DNA of 64,000 bases from Ailanthus altissimus (GCA_946807835.1 OX327696.1:9498501-9562500); one strand, 5' to 3'; positions 11,019 to 23,893 are shown, counted from the stretch's first letter. The notes: generated by a model from the letters alone, not told the origin. Made by a program: numbers and translations.

Positions 11019-12210
11019 AAGGGTTTATTTGAATTTGGTGATACCTAAAGTGAAAGTCGAGCTTCGAGAAAACTTTGGCTCCATAGAGTTCATAAAATAA
11101 TTCATCAATCATTTTTTTTTGAAGGGGAGATTACAATATTTATCATCATTTCCGCACCACCTGGGGGGGAGGGGGGGTCGAACCCAGGTGGGGATGTGAG
11201 ACCTTGAGGGGCTCAGCCAACTTGGCTCAGCCCCCATGCTCAATAATTCATCAATCATTGGTATGGAAAATTTGTCTTTCACCGCCTCTTTGTTAAGTGT
11301 GCAATAATCCACACACATGTGCCACGTATTATTCTTTTTCTTCACTAATAATACTAGAGAATAAAAAGGCTAAAACTAGGCCTTATGATCCATGTTGACA
11401 ACACCTCTGCCATAATTCTCTCTATTTCATCTTTTGCACAATAAGATGTTTATAAGGTTATACATTAACTGATTTTATTCCCAGCTTAAGAGGGATCTGA
11501 TGGTTATGCGATCTAGAAAAAGGTAAACCCTTGGATTTTGAAAAAATGTCAAAAACTTTTGATATTAGCTTTAATGTGGCAGAATCCGTGCAAACCTCAG
11601 GGTCTTCGATATGAATGGCACAAAGTTGCGCTATAGCTCATTGGACATATTTTTGTAATATTCTATTCATTTATTTTCTGTCCACAAGTTTCACTGATCT
11701 CTTTTTTTCTTTTAGTAATACACGTTGCTTCCCATTAAGATTGAATTCCATTTGAAGTTATGAGAAATCCCAAATAATTGGGCCTAAAGTTGATAACCAT
11801 TGAACTCCTGACACCATGTCGTAGCTTCCCAATGGTAGAATTCGCATATCAGTCTAAAGAGTTGTTCCATGCATTACCTAGTGAAAGTTGAGACATTGGG
11901 CTGTACTAATTAGCTTTGATCCATCTGCTACCGAGACATACAATGCATTCATAGACTGTACTTCACATCCAACCCTTTTAGCAATTCTTGGATCAAAGAA
12001 GTTATAAGTACTCCTTGAATCAATGAGAACGGCCATAAGTTTCTTCTTTATGTATCCTGTCATATGCATTGTCCAAAATGAGGTTGAGCTGGATAGAGCA
12101 TGTATTGAAATCTCGACTTCTTCTTTGCCTTCACCACCTTCTAAATTGTTGTCTTCATTCTTTACGTTATCATCTTCTTCCACCATCATGACAATTATCT
12201 TTTTGAGCAT
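11019..12210 (-). pseudogene. Chromovirus protease and N-terminal RT, interrupted by SINE and copia
   Basis: The protease segment (11878-12210) has MAVLIDSRSTYNFFDPRIA, where the active site DSG has become DSR. Further on, an RT motif CVDYCTLNKEAVKDKFSIPM followed by IDELL is visible at about 11260-11340. Directly after it the SINE breaks the coding sequence, and shortly after that the copia element breaks it again. Confidence 0.8.
11114..11241 (-). mobile_element. tRNA-derived SINE
   Basis: A 128-bp insertion flanked by perfect 18-bp repeats, AATAATTCATCAATCATT (11096-11113 and 11242-11259). On the minus strand it has a tRNA-like head with an A-box-like segment (GAGCCAAGTTGGCTGAGCCCC), a B-box-like GGGTTCGACCCCC, and a short A-run tail. 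Long duplicated targets and an A tail are typical of LINE-driven insertion. It resembles plant Au-type SINEs; the exact family was not checked. Confidence 0.85.
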
Positions 12211-13050
12211 ATATGGCCAGGTCTGTAAGATTCATCACACTGGTAACCTAAATTCTTTTTCCTTTTCTCATTTATTTTAGTGCGCGTTAACAGCTTAATT
12301 GGAATTGAAGTAGTTGTTGCAGGATACACCTTACTACTACTTATTGTTGGTGTTGCTACTATTGCCACTTTTGACTTGCGTGCTAGAGCTTCGATAGTTT
12401 TCTCTTGGAGTCGTGCCAACCCAATAGCTTGGCTGATCGAATTTGGTTGGAACATCTTCACCCCAGTCTTGACTTCATCTTTTAGGCCGCTAACAAAACA
12501 ACTAATAGAAATGACTTTGGCATGTTATCTGTTCTATAGCTAATTCTTCAAACTTCTTTTGGTACATTTTGACAGCACTAGTTTGACAAAGTTTGGTCAA
12601 TTCTCCTATGGCATCTTCATATGCATCTTAGCTAAATTGAGCACAAACGGATTTTGTAAATTATTCCCAAGATGGATCTTCATAAACCATTGGTACCATT
12701 GGATGACTTTACCCACCATATAAATAGTAGCCATTTGTACCTTTTAATTATTAGCCATCTGATTACCCACCCTTTTGAATCATTGTCGTCAAATCTTAGA
12801 AAATCAAAATTTTCAATTTTGGAGTAACCCATTCCGATGCTTGATTTTTCTGTGTTTCGATCATTTCAAAAAGCTTGTTCATTATAGCTACCCATCATTC
12901 TGGAAGTTAATTAATCATACTTTATGTTTATTCCAGTAATTAACTCTTTGAGTCCTTGTAGCAATTCAGTAGGCTTTTCTTAATTTTCATGCAGGAGTCG
13001 AATATTCTCCTTCATCCTCTTGGCTTCTTGAGCTTTAGTTCAATTAGCCA
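12195..13050 (-). pseudogene. Chromovirus gag
   Basis: Decayed gag. The clearest part is 12195-12461, with IGLARLQEKTIEALARKSK and the CCHC-like end YQCDESYRPGHICSKR, typical of gypsy nucleocapsids. Upstream frames are broken. Confidence 0.7.
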
Positions 13051-13080
13051 AATACTGGTGCCACAGCCAAAAAAGACTTA

Positions 13081-13091
13081 GTCTAATACCA
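13081..13091 (-). other. Primer-binding site of the chromovirus
   Basis: Reads TGGTATTAGAC on the minus strand, close to the initiator Met tRNA site TGGTATCAGAG, five bases inside the 5' LTR. Confidence 0.7.
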
Positions 13092-13096
13092 AATAA

Positions 13097-13425
13097 TGAT
13101 AAGATACATGGAAAAGAAAGAATAAAAGACAAGAAATTTCCAATTCCAAGAGGAAAAACCTCTATATTGAAAAAGAAACTTTTTAAAAAAACTGTGATGA
13201 TGTCTTACACCCTGACTCTGATTTTCTTAAATCCAAAGGTCTTCTTTAATCTATTTCTTTGACAAACCCTCATATCAAATCCCTATAATTAATCATTCTT
13301 AAAAAAACAAATAATTAAAATTAAAAACAAAACCAATTACTGCTGCTATTATTTTCATTATCTCAGTCTTTCTTTATTGTCATATTTTAAATCCTTCTTT
13401 ATTGCCATAATTTCAACCCTTAACA
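13097..13425 (-). repeat. 5' LTR of the chromovirus
   Basis: 329 bp, TG...CA ends on the plus strand as read, matching 3794-4109. Confidence 0.8.
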
Positions 13426-13430
13426 TTATA

Positions 13431-16011
13431 TGTCTCAGATTCTCTATTATAATTTCTGACTTATGAGTTATAATCTAAAAAACTCAAAAAATAGGATAAT
13501 GTAAATTTGGGATGTTTAACTACAAACAAAACTTTGAGATAGGAAATAAAAAAGTTAAGAGGATTGTACGACACAACTATCATGTAGAATGCTCTATGCT
13601 TCAATTTATTTAGATCTCGATGGGCCGTCATTGAAAGCTCGAGCAGACAATAAAAGGAAAAAAAAATGATAGTTTAGTTACTGTGTTTTTATTAAATTAT
13701 TCATTTAATTTTTAATATTTTAAAAATTATTTAAAATATTTTTACTACCATTTTTATTTAAAAAAAAACACGCAAAAACTTGTGCATAATGCCTATTTCA
13801 AAAAGATACGCAGACTAAGTCTTAGAAACCATGTGCTCAATATGATTCACGGATGTTATTTCAAATTTCAACCAGAATAAGTAAAAATGGAATTTGAACT
13901 TTTGTGTATGTAGCAAATGCTTATTCATTACTACTGTAGAAAGGATAGATTTTGCCATTTAGAGACAGTATTTTGTTGTACCTCTTTCTTTAAGACTTAA
14001 TCACGGTGGAACTGTGGGTGGGTGGGGGATCTTCTAGGGCTTGTCGCCACCCCCAAGCTCCAAAATTTCTTAAACTAAAAATTTGATTTTTTAAAAATAG
14101 GTATTTTTAAATTTTGACCTCATAAAATTTTAAATTTGACAGTATACCGCCCTCTATAATTACACTAGCTCATTTTTTTTTGTTGGGATTTTGAAAATGG
14201 CTCCCTTTACCCGTTAGGTCGTTCTAGTTTTGCTTTGGACTTAATTGCTTAGTTTTTCAAAAGTTCACTTCTAAACATAAAACCTTGAAACATAGTATAG
14301 ATTAAAATTTTCCTTAGCAAGTATAAAAGAATATGTGTTACGAGTTACAAACTGCCTTTACAAACCAAATATTAGCCTTTCATTTAACCAAAGTCACTTA
14401 AAAAAAAAATACTATCTTGAATAAGATATTTTTAACGTAAAGTTTAATTTTAATAATACTCGTGAGTTTAAAAAATTAGCAGCAATGCTTAATAGTTAAA
14501 GAATTTTTTTTATTAAATTTAATAAATTCTATGTTTAAATGGATGAAATAATCTAATTGCCCCTAAATTTAATTTGACAATTATACCTTACCCGATAATT
14601 TTTTCCTTTTGTAATGAAAACAAACTGCATAAAAATATTTGTATAAAATAAAATGGAGGTATTTGATGCTTTTGAATTAATTTAAAAGGTGAAATTTACA
14701 CAATGTATTCCAAAAAAGTTTATATACCCTCAAAACTTCGATTTGAAATAATTTTTTTTGCTAAGAGTCTCCTCTTTGTATCATTGATGGAGCAAGTGAG
14801 GTCATGGTTTCGTCCTTACCTCTTAGAGACTCTTCTATGACAGAAAGCCGACTTTCTGAACTATAATATTCCTTTTGAAATCTTCTGAAACTCGGAGAAT
14901 TAGCTATGCTTAATTAGAGGAGAATAATTATGCTTAATTGGTCAGGCTTAATACTCTCACCTGCAGTGATTGAAACTTGGGCTTTCTGATCCCTTTCAGA
15001 ATCATAATCTCTTCCAAGGGGGCTAATAGCAGAGTAATTCCCAGCAAATGCAGGTGCAACATTTGCAACAGATATTCTTATTTTAAATACGAGTTAAGAG
15101 GACTAATAATTATCAAAGTCAAATTCCAAATAGTTTGGCGTTTTACAATTTGGTACTTTAGTAGCATGTAATTTCTTACAAATTAAAAATTTATTAGTCT
15201 AGCTCCCCAAATTTAGTTTAATTAATTAATTAATTAATTAATATTATTTTCAAATACATTAATTAATTTCTGCCATTAAAAAACATTAAAATTGCAATTT
15301 TTTAGAATAATAAAATAAATTTAATCATGGAATTAATTGATTGGCCTTCAAAAATGATTGTTTTAACAATAAGAATTGACTGAGGTATTAAAAAAAATAA
15401 TGTTGTCTAAAAATTTCGGATAACATATTTTAATTCTAAAAAAAATCTTAATAATAAAAGAAATCTTACTCCTACAATCTCAGAATAAATCTTAATTAGA
15501 AAAGTGATGACATATTTTATTATGTAAAGGACTTTACAACTAAAACACAATAATACTTTTAAAAATAGGTAGAATAATGAGAAAAAAGGGTTTCTTTTGC
15601 TTCTTCTTTTTTACTTACTCTTTGTATTCATTTGAAGTTATATCAATAGTGGCTATGATTCTTTGTATTATTGTTGTAAAAATATTATTTAATAGTGTAA
15701 AATGAGTGAGCTTATCAAGCTCAATAAAGTAGATATAAGCTTACATTAAACTGAAGTACTGTAATTCTATTTCTCATATATTTATAATTATTTTGATTGA
15801 TTTTGATTCGAGAGATTTGGCACTGTTCCTAAAAATAAACAAATCTAACTCATTGATTTTGATTCAAGAGAACATCAAACAACATTCTACAAACAACTTA
15901 TTTATGTCTACTATTATAGTGATAATTTTATGAGTGCTCAATTTTTTTTGATCATAATATAAAATGATGGTTGTTACTCTCATAAAAATTTTGATGTCCC
16001 AAGATTGTTGA
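13431..16011. other. AT-rich spacer, no gene recognised
   Basis: About 2.6 kb. No ORF shows family motifs. A stretch near 14005-14160 (GGGTGGGTGGGGG, then CGCCACCCCCAAGCTCC) might be a transposon relic but has no recognisable ends. An AATT microsatellite lies at 15218-15243. Confidence 0.6.
15218..15243. repeat. TTAA/AATT tetranucleotide microsatellite
   Basis: About six uninterrupted AATT units in the spacer. Confidence 0.85.
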
Positions 16012-16130
16012 TGTTGGAGATGGTGCTTATGTGCTATTTCAATATTGTATAAATATTAATTGTTTAATACTAATACAATAAATATTTTGAATAATATCGT
16101 TAATAATTTACATATATGGTAAGATGTTTG

Positions 16131-18306
16131 TGTTGGTATTTGTGCTTACGTGTCATCCCTTTATGTATGAATATTTATTTAATATTTATACTAGTATTAT
16201 CATTTTATTAAATTGCTAATTATATGTTACATATGGTAAGATGCTTGTAACATTTAAGACATTGTATGATCTAAAAGAGTTTAGATCTAGTCTAAATGAG
16301 TTTAGATGAGTGTTAAGAATTAGTAACGCTAAGAGTTATAAATACTAAGAGTTAGCACTGATAAGAGTTATTAGGTTATAAGAGTCAGCGATATTTAAAG
16401 AGTTAGAGTCTTGTCTAAAATAGGACAAAGACTTGAGAATATATTAGTAATGACGTAGTTGTAAAAAGTTACAATAGTGCTAGGAAATGTCATTATGTAA
16501 ATATATTCTCAAATATTATATTCCTGATATATCCTCACTGATGCTGGTCTGTCAGTAAATACCTTAATAAATATATAGATCGGTGTATGTCTATATCTAA
16601 ATGGTCCAGATGGTTAGTCTTAACAGACCATGAGTTTAGTAGAATCTCGTATAGAAATACAGGTATTCAGTAAGGACTGAATACTGAACAGACTCACAAA
16701 GACCTCCAATAGACATCCCATAAAGCTGTCAATGGAGGGTCTTTCGAGTTGAGTAGTATTAGTGATCTTTTGACCTGAGTGCCATGATGGGCTTGTGAGT
16801 GATCTACCATACTTTGGTTCCACACATGTTAGAAACCTTTTATGGTATGATCGTTAGGTGTCGCTGGATATGGTCTGATACTCATGGAGTTTAGTGTGCA
16901 TAGATATGTGATTCACAACTCATTTGGGGTGAGTAATATATCTTAATGCTCTAAAATTATATTTCAAAAACTTTTATGGCTATATACAGTAATTCTCGGG
17001 AAAAGATTTTAACCATAGGGATAAATAATATCACAAATGTGTTTGAAAATATTATTTATTAAAATATAATTCTAGAGATAAGCTTTTGGTCGGGCATATG
17101 GAGATTTGACGATGTTGATCTATATCTCCGCTTTAAACGGATATAAATGATGGAGGAATTATATAAATATGTTATAACCTCAAATTGTATGGTCTAACGC
17201 ACCACTTTGTAATATCGGTAACGTGTGTAGGGGCATCGTTCACAGACATATGGAGGAGTTTCATATGACAATTCGGGCGTGGACCTAGAGAGTCTTACAA
17301 TATGAAGTATACTCATTGTGTACTAGGGTAGCATTATGGATTAAATAGTTCCATCCTAGAAATTTTAACAAACTGAAAATATATTTCAGGGTTCCTCGGA
17401 TAATGCACTTGTCTAGACTTAAATATTAATTACATCACTTATTTAGTTGACAAGAGTTGTTAACTTATTAGATATTAACAAGTGGCATAGTTTTATTCCA
17501 TGAATTTTTTCACTATGAATTCACTCATTAATCATGTTAGTAAAATCAAATAAGGTAAAAATTAATTATTCAAATAGTTTTTAAATAATTAAATAAATAT
17601 TATTTAAATAAGTAAAATATAATTTTCATTTATTTGTCATTTTATTCCTAAGTGAAAGATATACATAATTTGAGAAACATAAATTAAATTAAGTGGAGCA
17701 CCATTTTGTAGAATTAATGGTCAATTTTATTAGACTATTAAAAATGGCCTAAAAATTATTTTTGGTTGTTGGTCACTTAATCTAATTTTGGTGGAGCACT
17801 TGTGAAGTGGTTAGAGCACAAAAAATGGTGTGAATTTATTTTAATTAACAAAGGTGAAGCAAAAATTTGTGCAAGGAGAGAGGGCATTGAGGAGAGTTTG
17901 GTTTTTGGAGAGTTTTCTTTGAACAAAGAGTTGTGAGAAAAATTAGAGAGAAGAAAAATAAATTCCTCTTATTTTTTTTTCAAGAAACAAAATCTCGTTG
18001 TTGAAAATTTAATTACTACTATTCTAGATTTACAATCTCATCGGATTGTTGGAACTAGAATTGAACAATAATGCACTCCAAGGTGAGCTCAAAGTTAGAG
18101 CTAAGAAAAATTCGAAATTGAAATCTTCACCAAAGGTCATCAAAGGTATGTTTCTATAATCTTAAGTTGTTAAATGATTTAAGTTACATGTGTATATATT
18201 GACTACATGCTTAATTCCACTACAAAATTCATGTATATGATACATGTGTTTAATTGTTTTTCAATATGTACACAATTATTTGTGTACACCCTAAAATACG
18301 TTAACA
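16131..18306 (+). mobile_element. Solo LTR of the Tork-like family
   Basis: 2,176 bp with TGTTGG...AACA ends and an exact 5-bp target duplication, GTTTG (16126-16130 and 18307-18311). It is similar along its length to the host LTR and to the 2,194-bp LTRs at 42723 and 49856. It has no internal region, so it is the product of LTR-LTR recombination after insertion into an LTR of its own family. Confidence 0.9.
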
Positions 18307-19751
18307 GTTTGTAATGTTTCAGACAGGTTTCTGAAGGAGTTCAAATCAGGTCCAAAGGAATTTAGACCATGGCTAAGAGTTAGCAATGCTGAAAGTCATA
18401 AATGCTAAAAGTTAGCAATACTAAAAGTTAGTAGGTTATAAGACTTAGCAAAATCTAAAGAGTTAGAACCTTGTCTGAAATGGGACAAAGACTTGGGAAT
18501 ATACTAGTAATGACATAGTTGCAAGGAGTTGCAAACGATACTAAGAAATGTTATTGTGCGAGTATGTTCTTAAACTGTATATTCTTGATCTAATTTCTTC
18601 GATGCAGGGTTTGTCGGAAGAAACTTTATTTTATATAGACTAATGTATATCTATATTTGGATGGTTCAGATGGTTAATCTTAGCAGACTATGAGCTTAGT
18701 GGAAGCTCATATAGATATATAGGTATTCAGTTAGAACTGAATACTAAACTGACTCAATGAAGACCTCCAATAGACATCCCATAAATTCGTCAATGAAGGA
18801 TTTTCTCGAATTGAGTAGTATTCGTGGTCCTTTGACTTGAGCACCATGGTAGGCTTGTAAGTGATCCACCATACTTAGGTTCCACACATGTCAAAGACCT
18901 TTCATGGTATGACCACTAGGTGTTGCTGGATATAGTTCGATGCTTATGGAGTCCGGTGTGTGTAGATATGGGATCCGTTGGCTCATATGAGTAAGTTAAA
19001 TATCCTGATGCTCCAAGATTGTATTGCAGGAAGTCTTGTGGCCACAAGCATATTAACCTAGAAAAGAGTTTTTTGAGGGATAAACAATATCGTAAAAGTA
19101 TTTGCGGATATTATTTATGGAATACGAATCTCGGAGATAAGTTTACGGTTGAGCAATAAGAGACTTGACAGTGTTGATCTATCTCTCATTTCTTCCACGA
19201 TATAAATGGCGGAGGGATTTTACAGATATACATTAACCTCAACTTGTATGGCTAAAGTCACTATTTTATATTATTTATAACGTATGTGTATGAGGCATCA
19301 GTTATATTATCTATAACGTGTGTCTTACAGAAATATTCTGTAAGACAAAATGAGTATGAAACTAGGGAGTCTTAATATATGAAGTGTACTCGTTGAGCAC
19401 TGAGGTAGCACACCGGATCGAATTATTCGATCTGAAAAGTTCTTGAAAAATATGAATTTATTCCAAGGTCTCTAGGGAAGTAGTTAGGGTTTAAGTGTTA
19501 AAGCTAAAATTGTGCCAAATAAAACTTGACACATAAATCTATCAAGTGCATCCCACATAATATACCATTAACTTGTAATGGCACAACGTATGGCATTGAT
19601 AGATATAACTATTATTTAAATAAAATAATAATTAATTTATTTAAAAGAAAATAATTCAGTTATTTATTTATTTTAAGGTCTCTTAAAAAGTAATTAAAGT
19701 TTAAGTGTTAAACTTAAAATTATATCAAATGAGACTTGACATAATAATTTA

Positions 19752-20175
19752 TTAATTATATGCTATATATTATATCATTAATTTATAATAAAATAACACT
19801 TGATAATATAATTAATATTATTTTATTAAAAAAAAGTAAAACCAAAGTGAATTCTTCAACTATTATTATATTCGGCAAAGAAACATTGGGCCATTTGCAA
19901 CTTCTAATCAAAATGAATTGTTTCATTTAATTAGTATATTTTATTGTCATATATTTAATTGTATGTCATATATTATACTATTAATTTGTAATAAAATAAC
20001 ATTCGATAATATAATTAATATTATTTTATTAAAAAAAAATAAAACTTTTAGTTAAACTAAAACCAAAATGAATTGATTTCTTCAACTATTATTATATTCG
20101 GCAAAGAAAACATTCGGCCATTTGCTACTTCTAATCAAAATGAATTGTTTCATTTAATTAGTATATGTTATCGCC
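19752..20175 (+). repeat. Tandem duplication in the LTR (about 202-226 bp period)
   Basis: Two copies share the segment CTTCAACTATTATTATATTC and flanking sequence (first at about 19853, second at about 20079). Copy two holds an extra short insert. A more diverged third relative may lie at 19500-19680. Confidence 0.75.
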
Positions 20176-20835
20176 ATATGTTTAATTGTGATTGGTCATT
20201 AAAAAGAAATGAAAGAATTAGTGGCAATATTTTAAAAGCAAAACAAATGCAAACATGATGTGTCAGCTTTATAATGCATTAATAAAATATTTTGCCACCA
20301 TTTTCCTTCTTATTTGGCCAACGAATACACGCTTAAACTAAGCAACATTAGAAGTAGCTGCTGGCCACTTAACAGCCTCATCATCCTTGCCTTTTGTTTA
20401 TTTATTGTAATTGGTTTAAATTGGCGGATTCAATTGCTTTATAAGGCCGAGCATTTCACTTCATTTCGAAGGTGAATGACAATTGAAGCTGTTTGTTCTT
20501 CATTTGTTTGTTAATAGTTAACAAACAATTGAACAGAAAGTATTAGCAATAGTTAACAATAATAGCCCGAGAGATAAATATATATATTTGAAACAAGAGT
20601 TATTTTAATATTTTTTTTAGAATTGGAAGGTTATTATTCTAATTTAAGAAAGTTTATTACGTTCTCAATTAGAATTGTTAAAGCACACTTCAAATATGAG
20701 TCTCTTAATCTCATTAGTGTAATGAGATAGATTGTGTGTATTGTTCTCACTGCGTACTATTGCATGTGAGACATGTAATAAAATTAATAAAAAATACACA
20801 CATTCATCAGTTGCATGACACACTAACATACCGAA

Positions 20836-20849
20836 TGGTATCAGAGTGC
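20836..20849 (+). other. Primer-binding site (initiator Met tRNA)
   Basis: Reads TGGTATCAGAGTGC, seven bases after the LTR end. It fixes the 5' LTR boundary and the plus orientation. Confidence 0.85.
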
Positions 20850-21440
20850 ATATTATGTGCTGTTTGTGCTTTAATTGGGAGTGTACGTGATGTAATTAGA
20901 TCTCCTATGACTGTCGATTATATGTTTCAAGTGTTGAAAATTATATAATTGGGACGTAGCTGAAAGGGAGCGCCGAGGCATTGGGGGTTCTATCCCCAAC
21001 ACCGCAACGCTATAGGCTCAGCGTCGTGGCATTAGCGTAGAGACCCTAGCACCACAGTGCGTTTAGGTTGGTTTTGCGACACTAGAGGCATGGCCTTCAT
21101 TATCGCATTTATGAGGAACTTAAGAAAGCCATAATTACGCTGGTTACTTCGATTGTTTATTTTTAAAGATTTTAAAATTAAATTACTTATTTTTTTCTAT
21201 TTATAAATGTGATATAAATTGCGGCTTCATTTGTTTGTGCTGGTAACCACAATAGGAGCCCTACTGATAGGGGTTAGTTGTGTTTTCACAAAATTAATAT
21301 GTAAAGTACCACAGTCTCATGAGATGGGGATAGAATTAAGAAATTTCTTTTAATCAGATTGAAAAGTATTCCATTATGAGATAATATTATACGTTGATTC
21401 GTCTTATCAATACAGTGTTAGACGGGTCATATCAGTCTTT

Positions 21441-21735
21441 TCTAATATTTCTAGAGCATGAGGGATTTGGTCGGTATGATTTGGACTATACCGGTTAAGC
21501 ATGAGATGAGACAAATATATGTGAACGTATTATCCAATATTACTAAAGTGTGAGGGTAGTATCAGTAACATATATTTGATAATTGACAAGTTAATCTGGA
21601 ATACACTTATCCAATATTGCTAAAGCGTGAGGATAATGTGTATTTAGGATCAGTGGTAAGATTTGCATGATATGCAATTGACAAGAGTTATATACCTTTT
21701 GGGTTTACAAAAGCCAATATTACTAAAATGTGAGG
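21441..21735 (+). repeat. Leader motif array, four spaced copies
   Basis: Copies of a 22-bp motif close to CCAATATTGCTAAAGCGTGAGG at 21534-21555, 21611-21632 and 21714-21735, with a more decayed copy at 21441-21463. They lie between the primer site and gag. The same motif is found four times in the related element (minus strand, 48802-49096). Confidence 0.8.
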
Positions 21736-21938
21736 TTGGAGTAAAATGCCAATGGGTCCACTTCTTGCTGTATAGTTTAAAAAGTTTAAGCAGTCATTTT
21801 TTCCTTTGAGAGATTTAGGGGATTATGTAAAGCAGTGGGAGGGCTTCTTTAGATTAAAAAATATATAAAAGTTATACCTATGATCTAAACGTTATTAATT
21901 AACGATTAAAAATGTTTCACTACACACCTCCTATTTAA

Positions 21939-22004
21939 TCTTATTGAGATAAGATTAGAATCTTATAGAGATAAAATTAGTATCTTATAGAAATAAGATG
22001 ACTA
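21939..22004 (+). repeat. 22-bp tandem array, three units
   Basis: Three adjacent 22-bp units of the type TCTTATAGAGATAAGATTAG. Four 22-bp units with the same core occur at the matching place in the related element (48516-48603). Confidence 0.75.
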
Positions 22005-22504
22005 TAAGAAATCTGTTAGTGTACTTGATCTTTGCACACCAACTAGAGGTACCGGTAAAATATTTGACTTGCCAATGAATCTGTAAATAGTTTCAGATTC
22101 AAGAAAAACTTGGATTCATCAATGATCAACAAATAAGTAAAGGTGTTTCTGATGATATTTCTTTGGAAGAAATGAAAATTATCAGAAATAGGATTAAGAA
22201 TGTTTTGAGAGTCAAACCATATATCTTGGCTTCGATGTCTAATGATCTTCAGTGTAGGTATATGCACATGAGATGTACAAGTAGTAATATACTCAATGTG
22301 AAATTTATTTGATATATCCAAACCACAAAAAGATAATAAAAATAATAGAAAGTGTTTCCATTATGGTAAGGTTTGAAATAGTAAGTGTTATTGTTCAACA
22401 TACATTACTTTAAGATAGATAGAGCCCTAAGATATTTTTTTTTTACTAATTATAGACATTTCATTAGCATTTGATGCAAAGAAGTGCAAAGTATTGCATG
22501 CTTT

Positions 22505-23893
22505 TGATAAGGCGTAATTGTATAAACTATTTTATCTTCCTAACTTGATATTTGTTCAATTTATCTCAATAATTGGACTATTTATGCGTATTAATGTTGT
22601 TTTATAGGTTGAAGCATTATCGGAGCAAAAATACCGGAAAACGGACGCAAATCGGAGCATTAGAGATAAAAATACGAATGGAGGCACTGTTTGCTACAGT
22701 ACCACTGTAGCTACAGTACTGCTACAGTACCACTGTAGCAACAGTGCAGCGCCGCAGCGCTGGATTTCAGCGCCGCGGCGCCGATTGCAGAAACTGAGCG
22801 CCGCAGCGCCAAATCGCAGCGCCGCGGCGCCGGGACCTGGGCAACAAGTTTTGACAGGTTCCTGAAAATCAGGAAACCCAAAAGCAACCCAAAATGCGCC
22901 CTAATTCCGTGCTCTTACCTATTTATTTGCTCAAAACTTACATTTTGAGAGGGGACTCCAGCTGGGACAGCAGCTGGAAACACACAAGAAACACCTAACT
23001 TCTAAGTTTGAAGAAATCAAAGAGGAGGGAAGCAAGCTTCAACAACAAAGGCATTTGACAGGGATGTCTTCTTTTCTTTGATTCTTTACTTGTTGTAAGA
23101 TGTTTAGTTTACATGTATTGATGGAATTAGCTTCAAGATTGTGTAGCTTAATGATGAGCTAATTTCGTTCATCTAGGATTACATCCTTGAACTCATTATG
23201 TGATTGATTTTAGTTCTCTCTTTTATGGTATTAATTCAGCTTTTGATATATTCATTGTGCTTGTGCTTAATGCTATTTGATTACTTAGCCAGTGGTTAAA
23301 TTGATCTAGAAATGCTTAAATAAACTTGACAAAGGCATTTAGGTATTTAGTCTTAAGCATATTGATGCATGATCATAGTGTAGTACACTTGAGTTTCATA
23401 TGAGATAGACATATACTCATAAGGCATGTATGGCTCATAAAACTTGTGCTTAATGAATTTTGTTCAATTTATTTATCATAGACATATAGATATTTGATTG
23501 GATGGAATAGATTCACTTGACCTGCAAAAGAGGCTTGTGATGTGTTAAGTGTTTTGGTCAATATATCAAGTTGAGAACTAATAAACATCAAAGAGATTCT
23601 GCTGAATTTATTTGCATAATGGGGGATAGTTTGTAATCCTAGGATTTCTCATATTGAATTTAACTTGTTGGTAATTTAGTTTGTCACTTAGCATAATTAA
23701 GTTGTTCTTTTACTTGAGTAGTTTAATATCATACATTAAATCATTTTCTGGATAATAGTAGAAAGACACCATTTCGGTACTTAAACTAGAAAAGATAAAT
23801 CATTCTCTGTGGGATCGACACTCTACTTATCATATATTACTTGTTGCGACAACGTGCACTTGCGCTAATTTGTGTTATAGAAAACACACAACA
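22505..23893 (+). mobile_element. Solo gypsy LTR (Athila-like) in the copia gag region
   Basis: 1,389 bp, starting TGATAAGG and ending CACAACA, with an exact 5-bp target duplication, GCTTT (22500-22504 and 23894-23898). The flanking copia sequence is continuous across it when compared with the minus-strand relative near 48150-48270. The U5-like end (CTGTGGGATCGACACTC) is typical of Athila/Tat LTRs. Near its start are two identical 19-bp hairpins and a GC-rich module array. Confidence 0.9.

Larger units (their letters stand above)
3794..13425 (-). mobile_element. Ty3/gypsy chromovirus (Reina-like), decayed, with nested insertions
   Basis: A complete but coding-dead LTR retrotransposon on the minus strand. 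It has LTRs at both ends, an iMet-type primer site by the right LTR and a polypurine tract by the left LTR. The 5-bp flanks, TTGTA (3789-3793) and TTATA (13426-13430), are a target duplication with one change. Without the nested copia element (4,494 bp including one duplication copy) it is about 5.1 kb. Domain order is gag, protease, RT, RNase H, integrase, chromodomain. Small size, short LTRs and a terminal chromodomain suggest the Reina lineage; that placement is inference. Stops and frameshifts run throughout. The two LTRs differ at many sites, so it is older than the copia insert it carries. Confidence 0.85.
16012..20828 (+). repeat. 5' LTR of the copia relic, split by a solo LTR
   Basis: The first 119 bp lie at 16012-16130 and the rest at 18312-20828. 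Removing the solo LTR and one GTTTG copy restores continuous similarity to the LTRs at 42723 and 49856. The LTR is enlarged by tandem duplication near 19752-20175. It ends ...CACTAACA just before the primer site. Confidence 0.8.

Noticed and set aside
11150..11240. tRNA-like sequence with a B box
   Set aside because: As a free tRNA gene it is rejected: it is the head of a SINE with flanking 18-bp duplications and does not fold as a complete tRNA.
14977..15171. 64-residue ORF in the spacer
   Set aside because: No recognisable motif, and similar lengths occur by chance in this AT-rich DNA.
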